DNA of 40,500 nt, taken from positions 1 through 40,500 of the forward strand of contig JAGAWN010000186.1 in the NCBI GenBank assembly GCA_017941355.1, written 5' to 3'. A model generated the notes under the pieces. That model had not been told where the DNA came from. It saw only the letters and a program-made list of their open reading frames with translations, and ran no database searches. The DNA is from Ruminiclostridium sp. GTDB taxonomy: Bacteria; Bacillota; Clostridia; Oscillospirales; Ruminococcaceae. Shown in pieces: positions 8,262 through 16,844 of the stretch; the first letter of the stretch is position 1; the number at the start of each line of letters is the position of its first letter. The position numbers and the translations under genes were made by a program.

Positions 8262-8290
8262 ATTATACTATATTTTTTCTGAATTGTAAA
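8262..8290 (-). promoter_or_regulatory. Promoter of the ACT-UPF0210 operon
   Basis: Minus strand: TTTACA (8285-8290), 17-bp spacer, TATAAT (8262-8267). It is divergent from the promoter at 8349-8377. Confidence 0.85.
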
Positions 8291-8348
8291 GATTTTTCGG
8301 AAAATTTGTGAAGCAATGAGCAGAACCGAAAAAAATTTGAAATAGTTA

Positions 8349-8377
8349 TAGACAAATCAGGAAAAATATAGTATAAT
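8349..8377 (+). promoter_or_regulatory. Promoter of the PHP-Lrp-aminotransferase-ispE operon
   Basis: TAGACA (8349-8354), 17-bp spacer, TATAAT (8372-8377), followed by a GGGGGGA ribosome binding site before the ATG at 8405. Confidence 0.85.
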
Positions 8378-8404
8378 AAATCTGTATATGTTAGGGGGGA
8401 TCTC

Positions 8405-9211
8405 ATGGTACCGTTTGATCTGCACACTCACTGCACGCTCTCGTTCGACGGGCGCAGTACGGCGTCCGAAATGGTGCAGACCGCGGTTTCGCTCGGCATG
8501 GGGTATCACGCGCTTACAGACCACGTTGACCTCGGCGGTCACGCGGATCCGGAATTTGACCTTGAAGCCACGGTGAACGGCGCGCGGGAGACTATCCCGG
8601 CTCTGCAAAGGGAGTATGCCGGCAGACTGTGCCTGCTGTACGGCGTTGAACTCGGACAGCCCTGCCACGAACCGGAAAAGGCGGAGTTCCTGCTTTCGGA
8701 GAATATGTACGATTTTGTTGTCGGCTCCGTGCATAATATCCGCGGTCACGATGATTTCTACTTTCTCGATTACCGGGAGCATGACCCGGTGAAGCTGCTC
8801 GACGCGTACTTTGAGGAGCTTCTGGAGACTGCGGAATGGGGAAAGTTTGACATACTTGCGCACATCACATATCCGCTCCGCTACATTGCGGGCGAGTACG
8901 GCATAGATGTGGATATGAACAGGTATTCCGGCATTCTCGACGAGACGTTCCGCGCTCTGATAAGAAACGGCTGCGGGATAGAGATAAACACCTCCGGGCT
9001 GCGGCAGAAGCTGGGACGCACAATGCCGGAACTGCCGGCGGTGAAGCGGTACCGCGAACTCGGCGGCGAACTGCTCACGATAGGCTCCGACGCGCACTGC
9101 ACCTCCGATCTCGGCAAGGGGATCGCGCAGGGCATAGAAACAGCGAAGAAAGCGGGATTCACGCAGATCGCTGTGTTCAGAAAACGAAAACCGACATTCA
9201 TCAAAATATAA
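8405..9211 (+). CDS. PHP-domain phosphatase, histidinol-phosphatase (HisK)-like
   Basis: A 268-residue metal-dependent phosphoesterase. Metal ligands of the PHP fold are visible in order: DLHTHCTLSFDG (residues 5-16), LTDHVD, GVELG, VGSVHN, LAHI and GSDAH. The length and the segment after GSVHN fit the HisK/HisJ histidinol-phosphatase type that finishes histidine synthesis, although PHP proteins in this size class also dephosphorylate other small molecules. There are no his genes nearby, so the pathway assignment is tentative. It leads a four-gene operon. Confidence 0.83.
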   Translation: MVPFDLHTHCTLSFDGRSTASEMVQTAVSLGMGYHALTDHVDLGGHADPEFDLEATVNGARETIPALQREYAGRLCLLYGVELGQPCHEPEKAEFLLSENMYDFVVGSVHNIRGHDDFYFLDYREHDPVKLLDAYFEELLETAEWGKFDILAHITYPLRYIAGEYGIDVDMNRYSGILDETFRALIRNGCGIEINTSGLRQKLGRTMPELPAVKRYRELGGELLTIGSDAHCTSDLGKGIAQGIETAKKAGFTQIAVFRKRKPTFIKI

Positions 9212-9232
9212 ATGTACAGAAAGGAAAGAAAT

Positions 9233-9712
9233 ATGAACAAACTTGTTGAACTGTTACGCAAGAACGCGAGACTCACAAACAATGAGCTTGCCGTGATGCT
9301 CGGGAAAACACCCGAAGAGATCGAAAAGGAGATAGCGGAGCTGGAGAATGAGGGGCTGATAATCGGCTACTCCGCCGTCATCAACGAGGAAGAGGTTGAC
9401 CGCAACAGCGTCACAGCTTTCATAGAGATCAAGGTCTCCCCGCAGGCTGAGCATGGATACGACGATATCGCAACCATGCTTGCACAGTACAAGGAGGTTG
9501 ACAGCGTATATCTGATGAGCGGCTCCTTTGACCTGTCCGTGACCATTCGCGGCACCAATCTGCGCGAGGTGGCGCTGTTCGTGTCGGATAAGCTTGCGCC
9601 GATCGACGGCGTTCTTTCCACTACCACGCACTTCATACTGCGCCGTTTCAAGGAAAAGGGAATCGAGTTCCCGCTTATCGAGGACGACGAGAGGGGAATG
9701 GTGGGTCCGTGA
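9233..9712 (+). CDS. Lrp/AsnC family transcriptional regulator
   Basis: A 159-residue protein with an N-terminal helix-turn-helix (LLRKNARLTNNELAVMLGKTPEEIEKEIAEL-type text) and a C-terminal RAM/ACT-like effector domain (VTAFIEIKV to THFILRRFK). Family members sense amino acids and control nearby metabolic genes. The ATG at 9233 has AGAAAGGA upstream. Its stop overlaps the start of the aminotransferase gene (TGATG), so it likely regulates, or responds to products of, that enzyme. The target site is not identified. Confidence 0.92.
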   Translation: MNKLVELLRKNARLTNNELAVMLGKTPEEIEKEIAELENEGLIIGYSAVINEEEVDRNSVTAFIEIKVSPQAEHGYDDIATMLAQYKEVDSVYLMSGSFDLSVTIRGTNLREVALFVSDKLAPIDGVLSTTTHFILRRFKEKGIEFPLIEDDERGMVGP

Positions 9713-10884
9713 TGAACTACGAAGAAATACTTTCGCAAAAGACCCAGGCGATAAAGTTCTCCGGGATACGCAAGTTCTTTGACATTGCGGCTTCCGTCAA
9801 GGACGTCATAAGCCTGTCTGTCGGTGAGCCGGATTTCAAGACACCGTTCATAATCCGCAAGGAAGCAATAAAAACACTGGAAAAGGGCAAGACCGCATAT
9901 ACTTCAAATGCCGGTCTGGAATCCCTGCGTTCATCAATCGCCGGGTATCTGAACGAGACTATCGGCGTAGAATACGATCCGAAGCACGAGATCATCGTGA
10001 CCGTAGGCGGTTCGGAGGCGATAGACGCGGCATTCCGCGCTCTGCTCAATCCGGGCGACGAGGTGCTGGTATGCGAGCCGAGCTTTGTCTGTTATGACCC
10101 GCTTATCAGACTTGCGGACGGAGTTCCTGTTCCTATCGAAACAAAACAGGAAAACAAGTTCAAACTCATGCCGGAGCAGCTTCTCGCGGCGATAACCCCG
10201 AAAACCAAGGCTCTTGTCCTGCCGTTCCCGAACAATCCCACGGGCGCGGTCATGCGCAGGGACGAGCTTGCGGATATCGCGGCGATACTGCGTGAACGGG
10301 ATATCATCGTCATTTCCGACGAGATCTATTCGGAACTTACCTACGGCGACGAAAAGCACGTTTCCATATCCGAGTTTGAGGGCATGAAAGAACGCACGAT
10401 CGTCATAAACGGCTTCTCCAAAGCGTTCGCGATGACCGGCTGGAGACTCGGATTCGCGGCGGGTCCTGCGCCGATAATCACGCAGATGCTAAAGATCCAC
10501 CAGTACGGCATAATGAGCGCACCGACGGTGAGCCAGTATGCTGCCGTGACCGCGCTGCGGGAATGCAGAGCCGACATCGACTATATGGTGGGCGAGTACG
10601 ATATGCGCAGAAAGCTGATAGTGAACGGCTTCAACGAAATGGGGCTGGAGTGCTTCGAGCCGGAGGGCGCGTTCTATGTGTTCCCCTGCATAAAGTCAAC
10701 CGGGCTGTCGTCCCAGGATTTCTGCCTGCGGCTGATCGAAGAGAAGAAAGTGGCTGTTGTGCCGGGAGACGCGTTCGGCGAGTGCGGAGAGGGCTATATC
10801 CGCGTAAGCTACGCATACTCGATAAACCACATAATCTCGGCTCTAAAGCGCATCAGGGAGTTCATCAATGAGCTTGACGGTTAA
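9712..10884 (+). CDS. PLP-dependent class I/II aminotransferase (aspartate aminotransferase-like)
   Basis: A 390-residue fold-type I transaminase. Visible features are SLSVGEPDF near the N-terminus, PNNPTGAV, SDEIYSEL with the PLP-binding aspartate and tyrosine, the Schiff-base lysine in GFSKAFAMTGWRLG (K237), and the substrate-carboxylate arginine in YIRVSYA near the C-terminus. It resembles AspC/PatA-type enzymes; the amino-acid specificity is unknown. The ATG at 9712 overlaps the TGA of the Lrp gene, and the last 17 bases overlap ispE. The pairing with an Lrp/AsnC regulator is frequent in Firmicutes. Confidence 0.9.
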   Translation: MNYEEILSQKTQAIKFSGIRKFFDIAASVKDVISLSVGEPDFKTPFIIRKEAIKTLEKGKTAYTSNAGLESLRSSIAGYLNETIGVEYDPKHEIIVTVGGSEAIDAAFRALLNPGDEVLVCEPSFVCYDPLIRLADGVPVPIETKQENKFKLMPEQLLAAITPKTKALVLPFPNNPTGAVMRRDELADIAAILRERDIIVISDEIYSELTYGDEKHVSISEFEGMKERTIVINGFSKAFAMTGWRLGFAAGPAPIITQMLKIHQYGIMSAPTVSQYAAVTALRECRADIDYMVGEYDMRRKLIVNGFNEMGLECFEPEGAFYVFPCIKSTGLSSQDFCLRLIEEKKVAVVPGDAFGECGEGYIRVSYAYSINHIISALKRIREFINELDG

Positions 10885-11701
10885 GGCTTATGCCAAGCTG
10901 AATCTGTGGCTCGACATAACGGGTTACCGCGGTGACGGCTATCATACGCTGAACACCGTCATGCGGCGCATTGACCTGTATGACGATGTGACGGTGGAGA
11001 CCCGCTACGGCGGCGATGTCACGGTGGAGTGCAATGCGCCGGGCGTACCGTGCAACGAGTGGAACATCGCCTACAGAGCCGCAAAAGCGTTTCTTGACAC
11101 TATGCGCAAGAGCGTGGGTGTCAGCATCTCCATACACAAGCGTATCCCCGTTGCCGCGGGACTCGGCGGTTCCAGCGCGGACGGCGCGGCTGTGCTTACT
11201 GCGCTGAACGAGCTTTGCGGCAGACCGCACGATACACAGGCGCTTTGCGGGATCGGAGCCTCTCTCGGTGCGGACGTTCCTTTCTGCATCACGGGAGGAA
11301 CGGCGCGGTGCACCGGCATAGGCGAGATAATGCAGCCCATAGACTGTGCGGATCTCGCGGTGCTTGTCGTGCAGCCGGGCTTTGAATGTTCCACCGCGAA
11401 AGCGTATCAGCGGTACGACAGCTCCCCGATACCGGAAAAGCCCGGATTTGACGCGTTCTGCGGCGGTATCGCCCACAGCCGTTCATTGCTTGCAAACAAT
11501 ATGTACAACGTGTTTGAGCGGCTTTACGATAACCCGGAGATAACTGCGCTGAAAGAGCGTCTGCTCGCGGCGGGAGCCGAAGGTGCCTGCATGACCGGCA
11601 GCGGGAGCGCGGTATTCGGCGTATTTCCCGATATCGAAGCAGCGCGGGAGGCAGCAGAAAAGTTCGGGGACTGCACAAAATTTGCGGTAAATGCAATATA
11701 G
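10868..11701 (+). CDS. ispE: 4-diphosphocytidyl-2-C-methyl-D-erythritol kinase
   Basis: A GHMP-family kinase that phosphorylates CDP-methylerythritol in the MEP isoprenoid pathway. The 277-residue protein has the N-terminal AYAKLNLWLDITGYRGDGYH, the ATP-binding PVAAGLGGSSADGAA, LGADVPFC, and the C-terminal MTGSGSAVFG. It starts inside the end of the aminotransferase gene and ends the operon that begins at the 8349 promoter. All landmarks of a functional IspE are present. Confidence 0.96.
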   Translation: MSLTVKAYAKLNLWLDITGYRGDGYHTLNTVMRRIDLYDDVTVETRYGGDVTVECNAPGVPCNEWNIAYRAAKAFLDTMRKSVGVSISIHKRIPVAAGLGGSSADGAAVLTALNELCGRPHDTQALCGIGASLGADVPFCITGGTARCTGIGEIMQPIDCADLAVLVVQPGFECSTAKAYQRYDSSPIPEKPGFDAFCGGIAHSRSLLANNMYNVFERLYDNPEITALKERLLAAGAEGACMTGSGSAVFGVFPDIEAAREAAEKFGDCTKFAVNAI

Positions 11702-11704
11702 GTA

Positions 11705-11733
11705 TTGCTTTTTTAATCAAAATATGTTATAAT
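11705..11733 (+). promoter_or_regulatory. Promoter of the Gls24-flavodoxin-FakA operon
   Basis: TTGCTT (11705-11710), 17-bp spacer, TATAAT (11728-11733), followed by AAGGAGG before the ATG at 11763. Confidence 0.85.
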
Positions 11734-11762
11734 GTCATTTTGAAGCGTAAGGAGGAAGAACT

Positions 11763-12122
11763 ATGATAGTTGTTCACAATCACCTCGGCGGAATCGAGTT
11801 TACGAAAGCTTTCTTTGTGTCGCTTATCGCCAACACCGCGACAAGCTGCTTCGGCGTTTCCGCAATGAATGCTTCCACGCCCGCGGAAAGGCTTTCGGAA
11901 TTTGTTCCGGTGCTGGGCAGAGCCTTTGGCATCAACAAGGGCGTGAATGTCCGCATTACCGGCGGAAAGGTCTGCATCGGCATACATATCTCGGTAATGT
12001 ACGGTGTGAATGTTTCGGCAGTCGTTGCCAGCATCAAGAACAAGCTGCGCTACGCTGTCGAGGAACAGACGCGTCTCACGGTCGAGAGGATAGACGTTTA
12101 TATTGACGGTCTTACTACCTGA
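11763..12122 (+). CDS. Asp23/Gls24 family protein (YloU-like)
   Basis: A 119-residue protein of the Asp23/Gls24 (DUF322) family, envelope- or stress-associated proteins. The text VRITGGKVCIGIHISVMYGVNV followed by VVASIKNKLRYAVEEQT and VERIDVYIDGL matches the family core, in which the YGVNV and VxxxVxxA elements are conserved. As with yloU-yloV in Bacillus, it precedes a FakA/YloV gene, here with a flavodoxin-like gene between. It has a strong AAGGAGG site and its own promoter. Confidence 0.88.
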   Translation: MIVVHNHLGGIEFTKAFFVSLIANTATSCFGVSAMNASTPAERLSEFVPVLGRAFGINKGVNVRITGGKVCIGIHISVMYGVNVSAVVASIKNKLRYAVEEQTRLTVERIDVYIDGLTT

Positions 12123-12132
12123 AAGGCATGAT

Positions 12133-12615
12133 ATGAAGGATACTTTGCTGGTTTACTACTCGCTGGAGGGGAATACCGCGTTCGCTGCGGAAACGGCTGC
12201 TCAGACTGCCGATATGGATACCGAGCGGCTTATGCCCGTAAGCGAGCCGCCGAAAAAGGGGTTCGGCAAATTCTTCTGGGGCGGCAAGAGCGTTGTTATG
12301 AACGAAACGCCGGAGCTTGCACCCCTCGGACACGATCCCGGCAGCTACGCGAACATCATATTCGCGTTCCCGGTATGGGCGGGAAGCTATCCGCCGGCTA
12401 TTGCGTCATTCCTGAAAGCGCACGATATGAACGGCAAGCAGTGCCTTATCATAGCCTGCTCGGCGGGAGGGAATGCGCAGAAAGCGTTTGAAAAGCTGAC
12501 GAAAAAGCTGGAGGGCGCACAGGTGAAAGACACGCTCAGTCTCACAGACCCGGCGAAAGACAAGGAAAAGAACTCGGAGCTTATAAAAGCTTTTATCAAT
12601 AAGAACCTCCCGTAA
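12133..12615 (+). CDS. Flavodoxin-like protein
   Basis: A 160-residue protein with the FMN-phosphate loop YYSLEGNT (residues 8-15) and the later flavin-contact segment FAFPVWAGSYPPAIASFL. These are typical of the flavodoxin_4-like family, predicted to bind FMN and carry electrons or act as a small quinone or nitro reductase. The C-terminal third is lysine-rich. The ATG at 12133 has GAAAGG upstream, at the end of the Gls24 gene. The ATG at 12103 within that gene is not preferred. Confidence 0.85.
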   Translation: MKDTLLVYYSLEGNTAFAAETAAQTADMDTERLMPVSEPPKKGFGKFFWGGKSVVMNETPELAPLGHDPGSYANIIFAFPVWAGSYPPAIASFLKAHDMNGKQCLIIACSAGGNAQKAFEKLTKKLEGAQVKDTLSLTDPAKDKEKNSELIKAFINKNLP

Positions 12616-12653
12616 TACATCTTATGCGGGGAACTCAAAAGGGAAGTGTTGAT

Positions 12654-14306
12654 TTGGAAATCAGCGGTAAGCTGCTGCGCGACGGTATTATTTCCGGTGC
12701 GCACAACATCATTAACAACAAGAACAAGGTAGATGAACTGAACGTATTCCCGGTGCCGGACGGCGACACGGGAACCAATATGTCCATGACGATAAGAAAC
12801 GCTCTCGCGGAGCTTGAAGCTATGGACGACGACGTGACGGTATCGGCTGTCTCCTCGTCTGCGGCATCGGGTATGCTGCGCGGCGCGAGAGGTAACTCGG
12901 GCGTTATACTCTCACTTCTGTTCAGGGGCATTTCAAAGGGGCTGAGCGGAAAGACCTCGGCTACCGGAAGCGAATTCGCTGACGCGCTGGCAAAGGGCGT
13001 TGCCGCAGCTTACAAGTCCGTTATGAAGCCCACGGAGGGTACTGTGCTGACGGTTTCCCGCGAGGCTTCCGAGGCTGCCGTGAAAAAGGCGGAGGAAACG
13101 GACGACGCGCTGGAGGTATTCACCGCGCTGATCGAAGCGGGCGAGGAATCGCTGGCGCGCACCCCGGAACTGCTGCCTGCTCTTAAAAAGGCGGGAGTCG
13201 TGGATTCCGGCGCAATGGGATTCCTGCTGATCTTCAAAGGTATCTACAGCGTCGTAAAGGGCGATGGTATCATCGAAAACCTCGAAGCTGCCGAACAGAA
13301 GCGTGAGATAGCGCTCGTCAGCAAGAACGCCGCGGGTACATACGAAACGGACATCAAATTCACCTACTGCACCGAATACATAGTGAACAAGCGCGACGGC
13401 TGCGACGACGCGACAAAACTGCGCGCGTATCTCGAAAGCATCGGTGACAGCGTGGTGGTTGTCGATGACGACAGCATCATTAAGATACACGTTCATACCG
13501 ATCACCCCGGTCTTGCTTTTGAAAAGGGACTCACATTCGGTTATCTCACAAACATGAAGATCGAGAACATGAAGGAGCAGCACAAGACTCAGCGCCGCAA
13601 GGCTGCAAACGAGCTGCGCAGCCGTCCTGTTCCCGTGAAGCCGGAAAAGGAAGTGGGATTCGTTGCCGTGGCAAGCGGCGCGGGCGTTGAGGCTCTGTTC
13701 ACCGATCTCGGCGTTGACAGCATCGTGCGCGGAGGTCAGACCTCCAATCCCTCCACCGAGGATATTCTCGATGCGGTACTTGCAACCCCCGCAAAGAACG
13801 TGTTTGTGCTTCCGAACAACAAGAATATCATTCTCGCGGCGGAGCAGACTGTGAAGCTTGCGGACAGAAAGGTCATCGTTCTGCAGTCCCGCTCGGTGCC
13901 GCAGGGCATCACAGCAATGCTCACTTATGACCCCGATCTCTCCGTAAAGGAAAATAGTGTCAATATGACAGCCGCTCTCGACAGCGTGGGGACAGGGCTT
14001 GTGACGTTCGCAGTCCGCGACAGCGTTGTGGGCGACAAGAAGATAAAGCGCGGCGACATACTCGGTATGGAGAACGGCAAGCTGAATGTGGTTGACCGCG
14101 ATATCTCAAAGGTGCTGTACAAGGTGACAAAACACCTTATGAACGGCGGCAGCTCTTATGTCACGGTGATCTACGGAGCAGACGTGGCTGACGAGGACGC
14201 GCAGGCTGCTTTCGGCTACCTGAAGCAGAAGTTCGGTGACAGCATGGAACTCTCGCTGGTGAACGGCGGACAGCCGGTATATTACTATATGGTATCTGTG
14301 GAATAG
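12654..14306 (+). CDS. fakA: DAK-domain fatty acid kinase subunit A (FakA/YloV)
   Basis: The ATP-binding kinase subunit that phosphorylates fatty acids held by a FakB protein, feeding phospholipid synthesis. The N-terminal DhaL-type domain shows NVFPVPDGDTGTNMSMT (metal-binding aspartates) and GARGNSGVILSLLFRG; a middle domain and a C-terminal DegV-like region follow (FVLPNNKNI, VLQSRSVPQGITAML). The product is about 550 residues, normal for the family. The ATG at 12624 has no ribosome binding site, whereas TTG 12654 has AAGGGAAG seven bases upstream and gives the usual N-terminal length, so TTG is preferred. No fakB gene is in the window. Confidence 0.88.
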   Translation: MEISGKLLRDGIISGAHNIINNKNKVDELNVFPVPDGDTGTNMSMTIRNALAELEAMDDDVTVSAVSSSAASGMLRGARGNSGVILSLLFRGISKGLSGKTSATGSEFADALAKGVAAAYKSVMKPTEGTVLTVSREASEAAVKKAEETDDALEVFTALIEAGEESLARTPELLPALKKAGVVDSGAMGFLLIFKGIYSVVKGDGIIENLEAAEQKREIALVSKNAAGTYETDIKFTYCTEYIVNKRDGCDDATKLRAYLESIGDSVVVVDDDSIIKIHVHTDHPGLAFEKGLTFGYLTNMKIENMKEQHKTQRRKAANELRSRPVPVKPEKEVGFVAVASGAGVEALFTDLGVDSIVRGGQTSNPSTEDILDAVLATPAKNVFVLPNNKNIILAAEQTVKLADRKVIVLQSRSVPQGITAMLTYDPDLSVKENSVNMTAALDSVGTGLVTFAVRDSVVGDKKIKRGDILGMENGKLNVVDRDISKVLYKVTKHLMNGGSSYVTVIYGADVADEDAQAAFGYLKQKFGDSMELSLVNGGQPVYYYMVSVE

Positions 14307-14315
14307 AATATTTAA

Positions 14316-14342
14316 GACCGCGGTATTTATACAACCGCGGTC
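14316..14342 (+). terminator. Possible weak terminator or attenuating hairpin after fakA
   Basis: GACCGCGG (14316-14323) pairs with CCGCGGTC (14335-14342). The hairpin is followed only by AGTTTGTATAAAA, so termination would be weak. The downstream EAL gene starts 28 bases later and may be partly cotranscribed. Confidence 0.5.
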
Positions 14343-14370
14343 AGTTTGTATAAAAGGTGCAAGAGGAATT

Positions 14371-16446
14371 ATGGCAGGAAAAAAAGAGAAAAGATTCCGT
14401 GAGATAAAGAGAAGTCACGCATGGGTGTCAATTATCGTGTTCGTGATCGTTATGATCGCGGCAAACATCGTTATTGCGCTGTTTGCGATTTCATTTATGA
14501 ACTACATCATAGATCAGAAAGTTACCGACGAATTCAACACCGTCAGATACATGACCATGCTCTACGATGATTCGCAGAGCCGGGGCGGGAACGATACCGC
14601 GGATATCCTCGCGGTGTCGGGACGAAGCTATCGCGTCACATCTGCGGACGGCACTGTGCTGTTCGGGAACGGAGAATATACTGTCGGAGAACAGGGCGGG
14701 TACTTGCAGCTTTCGCGCTTTTCCGGAAAAATACACATCATTGCCGACGAATCGCTCCCGCTGACAGTCCCGGGATACGGTAAAGATGTTTATTTCAACC
14801 TTTTTTCGATAATGAATGATGTGCGCGTTTTCACTTCCTCGGAAGCTGTCGATCGCGCAGATGAGGAGGATTATGTATCCGGGCTGCCCGACGAGGACAA
14901 TGCCGAACTGCTGCATCTTCCGTTCTGGATAATGAACGAAACCGCCGACGGCAGCTTTCTTACCGTAAAATCGCACCTCACGTTCAATATGAGAGATATA
15001 TGGCTGCTTGGCATAAGCTTTGCGGTAATGACGCTGTTCATAGGCATCATACTTGTGATACTGCTTGTGAACATAATCGTTGGTATCGTAAGGCGCAGGC
15101 GCACGCTGAACGTATTTTTCACCGATGTGGTCACAAAGGGTCACAATATGATGTGGCTGCTGATAAAGGGTGAAGAGAAGCTCAAAAAGCTGAGGAACCT
15201 GAGCGTAAAATACGCGCTGGTGAATCTGGACTTTGTGAATTACCGCAACTTCTGCGTCTGCCACTCCGTTGAGGAGGGTGAACAGGTGCTTTTCAATATG
15301 TACGGCATTATAGCCGCCAACACCGACCGCAAGCGGGAGATGTGCGCACACGGCGGCTCGTCGGATTTCGCGCTGATAATGCGGTTCAATGACGAGCAGG
15401 CGCTTGAACGGCGCTTGCAGACGCTTATAGAGAAGCTGTCCGTGACAGACCCGGATCATGTTTTCTCGTTCCATGCGGGCGTTGTTGTGATCGAACCGGA
15501 CGGCACAGTCGGAAAGGACGGGGTGCAGATACACCGACGTTCGCTGGATCTTGAGCGGGAATACATAAACGCCTGCACCGCCGCGGAGACTCTGGACGGC
15601 ACCGAAGGCTCCGGCATCGCGTTCTTTGACAGCAAGATAGTTGAGGATCAGAAGTGGATAGACGTTGTGCATGAGCATCAGAGAACTGCTCTCGAAAACG
15701 AGGAATTCATTGTTTACTATCAGCCGAAATACGATCCGAAAACGGACGAGCTGCGCGGCGCGGAGGCGCTTATACGCTGGCAGTCCCCGGAATACGGCTT
15801 TGTTTCGCCGGGACGCTTCATTCCGATCTTTGAGAAGAACGGCTTCATAACCGAGATAGACCACTACATGATACAGCACGTTGCGCGGGATCAGAAAATG
15901 TGGCTTGACGCGGGATACCACTGTGTGCCGGTATCGGTGAACGTTTCCCGTGCGCATTTCATAGAGAGCGATCTTGCCGAGCAGATACGGGATATGGTTG
16001 ACAGATACGGGACCCCCCACGATCTGATCGAGATCGAGCTTACGGAAAGCGCGTTCTTTGACGACAAAAAGGCGATGATAAACACGATCGGGAAGCTGAA
16101 AAGCTACGGCTTCGCGGTATCTATGGATGACTTCGGCTCCGGCTACTCGTCCCTCAATTCGCTGAAAGATATGCCCCTCGATGTACTGAAGCTCGATGCG
16201 GAGTTCTTCCGCGGCGAGAACGGCGGCGAGCGCGGTGAGATCGTAGTCGCGGAGGCTATCCGGCTTGCAAAGAGCCTCAATATGCGCACTGTCGCGGAGG
16301 GCGTTGAGGTGCGCAATCAGGTGGATTTCCTCGCGGATCAGGGCTGCGATATGATCCAGGGGTATTTTTACGCGAAGCCCATGCCCTCGAATGAGTACGA
16401 GGAGCGTATGCGCGCCGGCAGACGTCCCAAGAGCGAGATCGTGTGA
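14371..16446 (+). CDS. Membrane cyclic-di-GMP phosphodiesterase (degenerate GGDEF + EAL)
   Basis: A 691-residue sensor and phosphodiesterase. Transmembrane helices at about 18-42 and 211-243 enclose an extracytoplasmic region of about 170 residues of unknown ligand. The GGDEF-like domain that follows is degenerate: the signature position near residue 325 reads HGGSSDF, so cyclase activity is not expected. The EAL domain is intact in its visible motifs: EALIRW near 464, DDFGSGYSS near 586, TVAEGVE near 640 and QGYFYAKP near 660. It should hydrolyse c-di-GMP to pGpG. The start has AGAGGA. It stands alone before the queuosine operon. Confidence 0.92.
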   Translation: MAGKKEKRFREIKRSHAWVSIIVFVIVMIAANIVIALFAISFMNYIIDQKVTDEFNTVRYMTMLYDDSQSRGGNDTADILAVSGRSYRVTSADGTVLFGNGEYTVGEQGGYLQLSRFSGKIHIIADESLPLTVPGYGKDVYFNLFSIMNDVRVFTSSEAVDRADEEDYVSGLPDEDNAELLHLPFWIMNETADGSFLTVKSHLTFNMRDIWLLGISFAVMTLFIGIILVILLVNIIVGIVRRRRTLNVFFTDVVTKGHNMMWLLIKGEEKLKKLRNLSVKYALVNLDFVNYRNFCVCHSVEEGEQVLFNMYGIIAANTDRKREMCAHGGSSDFALIMRFNDEQALERRLQTLIEKLSVTDPDHVFSFHAGVVVIEPDGTVGKDGVQIHRRSLDLEREYINACTAAETLDGTEGSGIAFFDSKIVEDQKWIDVVHEHQRTALENEEFIVYYQPKYDPKTDELRGAEALIRWQSPEYGFVSPGRFIPIFEKNGFITEIDHYMIQHVARDQKMWLDAGYHCVPVSVNVSRAHFIESDLAEQIRDMVDRYGTPHDLIEIELTESAFFDDKKAMINTIGKLKSYGFAVSMDDFGSGYSSLNSLKDMPLDVLKLDAEFFRGENGGERGEIVVAEAIRLAKSLNMRTVAEGVEVRNQVDFLADQGCDMIQGYFYAKPMPSNEYEERMRAGRRPKSEIV

Positions 16447-16512
16447 GAGGAGAGAGAATGGGGCTGCTCTTCTGTCGGTCAGCCCCTCCCGCGGCAGCGT
16501 GACGCTGCACCC

Positions 16513-16545
16513 ATGCCGTAACACGGAGAATCGTACATCTGCAAA
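16513..16545 (-). repeat. Dispersed intergenic repeat, copy B
   Basis: The reverse complement reads TTTGCAGATGTACGATTC, then TCCGTG and CGGCAT. It matches 6489-6521 and, with its downstream GGGTGCAG block, 26684-26721. A separate 17-bp exact match joins 16472-16488 to 6316-6332 inside the MITE-like element. Confidence 0.65.
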
Positions 16546-16638
16546 CAGGATCGGAATACCAAAGCGGCGCAGGGAACGTTTTTCTCCGCGCCGTTTGCGG
16601 TTTTCTGTAAAAATTTGCGCGTTTTACGGATTCCGCGC

Positions 16639-16667
16639 TTGACTTTTGGAACAGAACATGATATAAT
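16639..16667 (+). promoter_or_regulatory. Promoter of the queuosine operon
   Basis: TTGACT (16639-16644), 17-bp spacer, TATAAT (16662-16667). Transcription would start near 16674, about 170 bases before queD, leaving room for a leader with regulatory RNA. Confidence 0.88.
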
Positions 16668-16700
16668 GAATCATTGCAAGCCGTAAGCACTGCGGCATAC

Positions 16701-16744
16701 CCGACAGTTCATTTGCACCTTCCTGTCGTTAAACAAAACCGGGG
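16701..16744 (+). promoter_or_regulatory. PreQ1-I-like riboswitch
   Basis: A 6-bp stem (16702-16707 with 16723-16728) encloses a loop starting TTC and containing GCACC. It is followed by the A-rich tail GTTAAACAAAACC, which closely resembles the tail of preQ1-I aptamers such as that of Thermoanaerobacter. TTTG in the loop can pair with CAAA in the tail to make the pseudoknot. It lies in the leader of the genes that make preQ1. The fold and the context are strong; ligand binding is inferred. Confidence 0.75.
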
Positions 16745-16787
16745 CTGTCTTTTTGTGTAACGGGTTTGCCCGGAATATTGAAAGCTG

Positions 16788-16831
16788 CGCCTGCGATACG
16801 GAACGTTCCGTGATTTTGCAGGCGTTTTGTT
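16788..16831 (+). terminator. Leader terminator of the queuosine operon
   Basis: CGCCTGC (16788-16794) pairs with GCAGGCG (16818-16824), enclosing the perfect palindrome ACGGAACGTTCCGT, and is followed by TTTTGTT. It lies between the riboswitch and the queD ribosome binding site and is a plausible expression platform. Confidence 0.7.
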
Positions 16832-16844
16832 CGGAGTGAAGAAA

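Noticed and set aside
14491-16524. Open frame of 677 residues on the minus strand
   Set aside because: Antisense to the EAL protein gene; no recognisable domain or ribosome binding site.
16745-16755. CTGTCTTTTTG considered as the main leader terminator of the que operon
   Set aside because: Only a 5-bp stem with a very long loop supports it; the hairpin at 16788-16831 is far stronger, so the first is mentioned only as an alternative pairing.
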